DNA of 64,000 nt from Kitasatospora aureofaciens (GTDB lineage Bacteria > Actinomycetota > Actinomycetes > Streptomycetales > Streptomycetaceae). Of the stretch, positions 61,084 to 64,000 are shown piece after piece. The DNA is taken from contig NZ_JAHTKP010000001.1 of assembly GCF_019192735.1 (NCBI RefSeq), positions 62,001-126,000 on the forward strand. The letters run 5' to 3'. A program made the translations under genes and the position numbers. Positions within the stretch are counted from its first letter, which is position 1. Each line of letters opens with the position of its first letter. The notes beneath the pieces are model-generated. The model was not told the origin of the DNA, ran no database searches, and saw nothing but the letters and a program-made list of their open reading frames with translations.

Positions 61084-61440
61084 CGTAGATCGACGAGACG
61101 GTACTCGGGTTCCGGGTCTGTACGGTCTTCGGCCAGACTCTTGGTCAGCCACAGCACCTTGTAGTGGGTCGCGGGGTGCCGGTGGTTTGCTCTGGTGGTG
61201 CCAGCTGGGGTGTAGCCGCAGGATCGCAGCAGGTCCTGCATTGTGCTCTGGTCACGTTCCTCGTTGTAGACACCGATGATCAGTCGGCCGCCCGGGGCGA
61301 CGACGTGATTCAGCAGATGGGCCACGTATGCGCCGCGCAGGTCCGCCGACGGGAGCTGTGCACCCAGTATCCGGACAGAGTGGCGGCGGTCGAGACGATC
61401 GTCGCCAGCAGGGCGCTCCGCTCTCCCCGCTAGCGTCGTT
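61084..61440 (-). pseudogene. Methyltransferase remnant related to the interrupted gene at 21-23 kb
   Basis: L-R-G-A-Y-V-A-H-L-L-N-H-V-V-A-P-G-G-R-L-I and I-G-V-Y-N-E-E-R-D-Q closely match the C-terminal half of the methyltransferase at 21285-21823. H-P-A-T-H-Y-K-V-L-W-L-T-K also matches its end. The SAM-binding N-terminal half is missing and the frame upstream is disturbed. Confidence 0.65.
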
Positions 61441-61461
61441 CCCTCGCAACCAGGCTGACCC

Positions 61462-62292
61462 TCAGCCCGGTTGAAGAGCATGGATCAGCTGTGCTGCCTC
61501 CCGCCGTGCCGGCTCCGCCCGCGGATCCTTCGGATTGGCGTGCGGTCCCACGATCTTCGCCAGCACGAACAACCGCATCACCATCCCGTCCCGGCTCTCA
61601 AGGTCCGCCTGGCGCTCCCTCCGCACCCGGTCAGCGAGCGCCGGTACCGCGAGGGAGGCTGCGTACAGCGACGCCGAATCCAGTCCGCGCGGCGCCATCC
61701 CCCAGTCCTCCCAATCGAACATGCAGAACTCGCCAGGGCCGGTGACATTCGCCCAGTTCAAGTCTGCGTGCGCAGGACACCACCGTTCCACCCGGGTGTC
61801 CTGCGCCTCCGGGAAGGCGGCCCCGATCGTTTCGCCGACCAGCTTTTGCGTGATCTGCTCGGTGTCCGGGGTCGCCACACGGACCGTGCGCTGATCGGCG
61901 AGAGCTGTCAGCGAGGCGTTCAGCGAGCGCCACCATGTACCCGGCAGCTCCAGGCCGACGGCCAGCACCGCCGTACCGACGGGGCTGCCCGGCAGCAGCG
62001 AGGTCTCGTCCGCCTGCCAGATCGCCTGGTCGCCGGGGTCTTGCCATGCTGCCGACCCGGACCAGCGTGGCATAGCCACGCCGGTCAGCACCACTGCGGC
62101 TTCGACTCCGCCCCAGCCCTGTTCCCGAGCCCGCGCCCACGGGCGTCGTTCAACCCGGACCCAGCTGCCGCGGTCGGTACGGGCTCCTACCGTCCGGCGC
62201 TTGCACACCACGCTGGTCCGGTCCAGCCCCGTGCCGAGGCGCTGCTCCACCTCGTCCAGCACGTGATCGACGGGTTCCTGCCGAAGGTCCAT
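61462..62292 (-). CDS. APH-like phosphotransferase
   Basis: 276 residues from ATG 62292. The catalytic loop is C-P-A-H-A-D-L-N-W-A-N-V (H-x-D-x4-N) and the metal motif F-D-W-E-D-W-G. The ATP-binding lysine is not clear: the N-terminus has short strands with V-C-K-R-R-T. The fold matches aminoglycoside/choline kinase-like enzymes. It lies 6 nt after a related second gene (62299-63147), so the two form an operon of tandem paralogs amid aminoacyl-tRNA synthetase genes. Confidence 0.8.
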   Translation of the reverse strand: MDLRQEPVDHVLDEVEQRLGTGLDRTSVVCKRRTVGARTDRGSWVRVERRPWARAREQGWGGVEAAVVLTGVAMPRWSGSAAWQDPGDQAIWQADETSLLPGSPVGTAVLAVGLELPGTWWRSLNASLTALADQRTVRVATPDTEQITQKLVGETIGAAFPEAQDTRVERWCPAHADLNWANVTGPGEFCMFDWEDWGMAPRGLDSASLYAASLAVPALADRVRRERQADLESRDGMVMRLFVLAKIVGPHANPKDPRAEPARREAAQLIHALQPG

Positions 62293-62298
62293 GGTCTC

Positions 62299-63147
62299 CT
62301 ATCGGACGAGTCCGGGGGCGGGGCCCTGCGGCGGGGCGACCCCGGTCAGCTCACGTGCCTGGTCGACGAGATGGGGCGCCAGTTCCGGGTAGTACCCGCG
62401 GTCCACGGCCTGGAGCATCTCCGCAAGGGCGACCAGTTGACCAATGCGTCCGGCCGGGGTGTCGAGGATGTCGGAGAACTCCGCACGGATGCGGTCCGCG
62501 ACCGCCGGTACGAGGAGGCTGCTGACCCACAGGACTGCGGGGTCGTAGCCGACCGGGACGAGTCCCCAGCGTTCCCAGTCCAAGATCATGAGCGGCTCAG
62601 CGGTCAGGTTCGCCCACTGCAGATCTCCGTGGCCGGTGACCCGTTCGATGTTCGCAGGGGCCGGGATGCCGAGGTACGTCGGGAACACCTGCTCGATCCA
62701 AGTCGGGCGCAGGGTGATCTTTGTGCCGGGGGCCGTGGCGATGCCGGCCAGTGCATTCTTCAGGTCGCTCCACCAGTTGTCCTCCAGGCCCGGGTCTGCG
62801 TGGAGGCCGGGTGTCGAGGACACCGCGGGGCCAGTGAAGTCGAAGACGTCTGCCTGGTAGAACCAGTCATCCTTGGTCCAGTCCACGGTGTCGTGCAGCC
62901 GTGGACGCGGAACGGGCTCCGGGATGAGCTGCTGCGCTCCAAGCGGTCCTTGACTGGACGGCCGGGGAGCGCGACGGCGGCTGTGACAGGAGACGCGGAG
63001 CCAGAGGCCCTCAGCCCGGCGGCCGACGGTCGAACCGGAGGTACCGAAGACGGACGACCCGGAACAGACGAGACCGAGGAAGCCAGCGGCCTTGGCGTGC
63101 GCGTACTCCAAGCGGCGCCGGGTTTCGCCATCCGGCCGAGAGGACAT
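62299..63147 (-). CDS. APH-like phosphotransferase, paralog of the next gene
   Basis: 282 residues from ATG 63147, with AAGGTG 7 nt upstream. V-T-G-H-G-D-L-Q-W-A-N-L is the catalytic loop and I-L-D-W-E-R-W-G the metal motif; both align with H-A-D-L-N-W-A-N-V and F-D-W-E-D-W-G of the downstream gene. The N-terminal lobe looks reduced and carries unusual basic segments. Possible kinase of a small molecule, or a resistance factor. Confidence 0.75.
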   Translation of the reverse strand: MSSRPDGETRRRLEYAHAKAAGFLGLVCSGSSVFGTSGSTVGRRAEGLWLRVSCHSRRRAPRPSSQGPLGAQQLIPEPVPRPRLHDTVDWTKDDWFYQADVFDFTGPAVSSTPGLHADPGLEDNWWSDLKNALAGIATAPGTKITLRPTWIEQVFPTYLGIPAPANIERVTGHGDLQWANLTAEPLMILDWERWGLVPVGYDPAVLWVSSLLVPAVADRIRAEFSDILDTPAGRIGQLVALAEMLQAVDRGYYPELAPHLVDQARELTGVAPPQGPAPGLVR

Positions 63148-63379
63148 CGAGCACCTTCTTGAGTCGGTCTTCTGAAATCGAGCGGCCGAGAGCTGTCGCA
63201 GCATCGTCCCAGTGCGAGCAGCTGCTGGTCGAGGTGTTGCGCGAACTCGTCCCCCTGCTGTCGCCTTGCAGCCGATGCATGCCCGAGGCTTTCACTGCCT
63301 GCCGCGGCGCGGTCCCAGCCAGGTCCAACCACCTCTACCCTAAAAGTATCTGAATAGCCATCAGCTGGAGGGCCTTGAC

Positions 63380-64000
63380 GTGGGCGTGAAGCAGAGCGAT
63401 TGGGTGGCCGCAGCTGCGGACCAGGTGATCGCCGAGGGAAAGCGCCGTGGCGGGGCTCCGCTGGTGTGCGCATCCGGGGTCAGCCCGTCCGGCCCGATCC
63501 ATCTTGGGAACCTGCGCGAGATCATGGTGCCGCACTTCGTCGCGGACGAGATTCGCCGCCGAGGTCTGGAGTGCCGGCACCTACTGTCCTGGGACGACTA
63601 TGACCGGCTCCGGAAGGTGCCGGCCGGCGTCCCGGCCAGCTTCTCCGAGCACATCGGCCGACCGCTGACTGCGGTGCCCGATCCCTGCGGTGAGCACGAG
63701 AACTGGGCGGAGCATTTCAAGGTGCCGCTCCGTTCGGCCTTGGCTCAACTGGGTGTCGAGGTTGACGAGATCAGCCAGACGCAGATGTATACGTCGGGGG
63801 CCTACCGTGAGCAGATCGTGCACGCGATGCGTCATCGGCAGCAGATCGACGGTGTCCTCGGCCGGTACCGGACGAAGAAGGTGGAGGTGGAGCAGGACGA
63901 GGAGGACCTGGCCGCCGCCAGCGCGGGCGGTTACTACCCATATCGGCCGTACTGCGAGGTCTGCGAGCGGGACTCCACCGTGGTCATCAGCTTCGACGAC
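63380..64000 (+). CDS. lysK: Lysyl-tRNA synthetase, class I (partial)
   Basis: 207 codons from a GTG at 63380, with GGAGGG 8 nt upstream; the 3' part is outside the window. A-S-G-V-S-P-S-G-P-I-H-L-G-N (HIGH variant H41-N44), L-L-S-W-D-D-Y-D-R-L-R-K-V-P and H-E-N-W-A-E-H-F are diagnostic of class I LysRS (LysK), the archaeal-type enzyme found in some actinobacteria besides or in place of class II LysRS. The Cys pair in Y-C-E-V-C-E-R lies at the visible end. The KMSKS loop is beyond the window. Confidence 0.92.
   Translation, partial: MGVKQSDWVAAAADQVIAEGKRRGGAPLVCASGVSPSGPIHLGNLREIMVPHFVADEIRRRGLECRHLLSWDDYDRLRKVPAGVPASFSEHIGRPLTAVPDPCGEHENWAEHFKVPLRSALAQLGVEVDEISQTQMYTSGAYREQIVHAMRHRQQIDGVLGRYRTKKVEVEQDEEDLAAASAGGYYPYRPYCEVCERDSTVVISFDD

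Noticed and set aside
1-64000. Linear plasmid telomere or terminal protein genes
   Set aside because: No terminal palindrome series and no tap/tpg-like genes were found in the window.

Overview
The window is GC-rich actinobacterial DNA, most likely from a Streptomycetaceae member (Streptomyces or Kitasatospora). The evidence is GTG/TTG starts, third-position G/C bias, and WhiB, DUF2637, MAB_1171c-like and ImmA/IrrE genes. Much of it looks like accessory DNA, such as a large plasmid, an integrated mobilizable element or a chromosome arm. It carries a replication/mobilization backbone, several insertion sequences, two terpene loci, and extra copies of informational genes (an initiator tRNA, three aminoacyl-tRNA synthetases, an error-prone polymerase). 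No telomere-like end and no complete conjugation apparatus is visible, so plasmid versus chromosome cannot be decided here.

Layout. 1-6.5 kb: hypothetical genes, an initiator tRNA with its own terminator, and an MFS exporter plus ATP-grasp ligase pair that resembles an amino-acid/dipeptide ligase-exporter unit. 6.6-13.7 kb, all leftward: a replication and mobilization operon (small protein, winged-helix initiator, DnaC-like ATPase, WhiB-like regulator, DUF2637 membrane protein with a GP-rich octapeptide tail, MobC, relaxase). It is headed by a mirrored pair of palindromes near 14.0 kb, and a probable oriT lies upstream of mobC. 14.6-19 kb: an IclR-like regulator and a rightward cassette of XRE regulator, ImmA/IrrE protease, MAB_1171c-like membrane protein and amidohydrolase. 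19.2-23.5 kb: a second plasmid-type initiator, a GNAT, and a methyltransferase gene split by an insertion sequence.

23.7-29.5 kb is a terpene cluster: a class II cyclase with a DxDTT motif coupled to a HAD phosphatase (the drimane-type arrangement), an IS5-type element, an isoprenyl diphosphate synthase, and a class I terpene synthase whose aspartate-rich motif is degenerate. A second class I terpene synthase is at 42.4 kb. Between them are a HEPN-like protein, a potato-inhibitor-I-like protein, an ATP-dependent DNA ligase, and a DNA damage island. In that island dnaE2 and an imuB-like gene diverge from an AlkA-type glycosylase across a LexA-box-like site. An AbiJ-like nuclease gene with an ISAs1 remnant at its 5' side follows.

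44.8-51.9 kb is a tightly overlapping leftward operon: NUDIX, P-loop kinase, a DUF4254-like/kinase/nucleotidyltransferase triple fusion, phosphoribosyltransferase, GT9 glycosyltransferase, APH-like kinase, SDR and histidine phosphatase. A rightward HTH regulator, an isochorismatase-like hydrolase and an FAD oxidoreductase diverge from it. I know of no described pathway with this set; it is the best candidate for a new system.

54.9-64 kb holds HAD, GNAT and HD-domain genes, then extra copies of seryl-, glutamyl- and class I lysyl-tRNA synthetase (the last cut by the window edge). They are interleaved with two related APH-like kinases and another GNAT. The seryl-tRNA synthetase gene has a recognisable T-box leader with a UCC (Ser) specifier. 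Start codons were chosen by ribosome binding site and overlap with the upstream gene; two genes appear to start at ATC and CTG.
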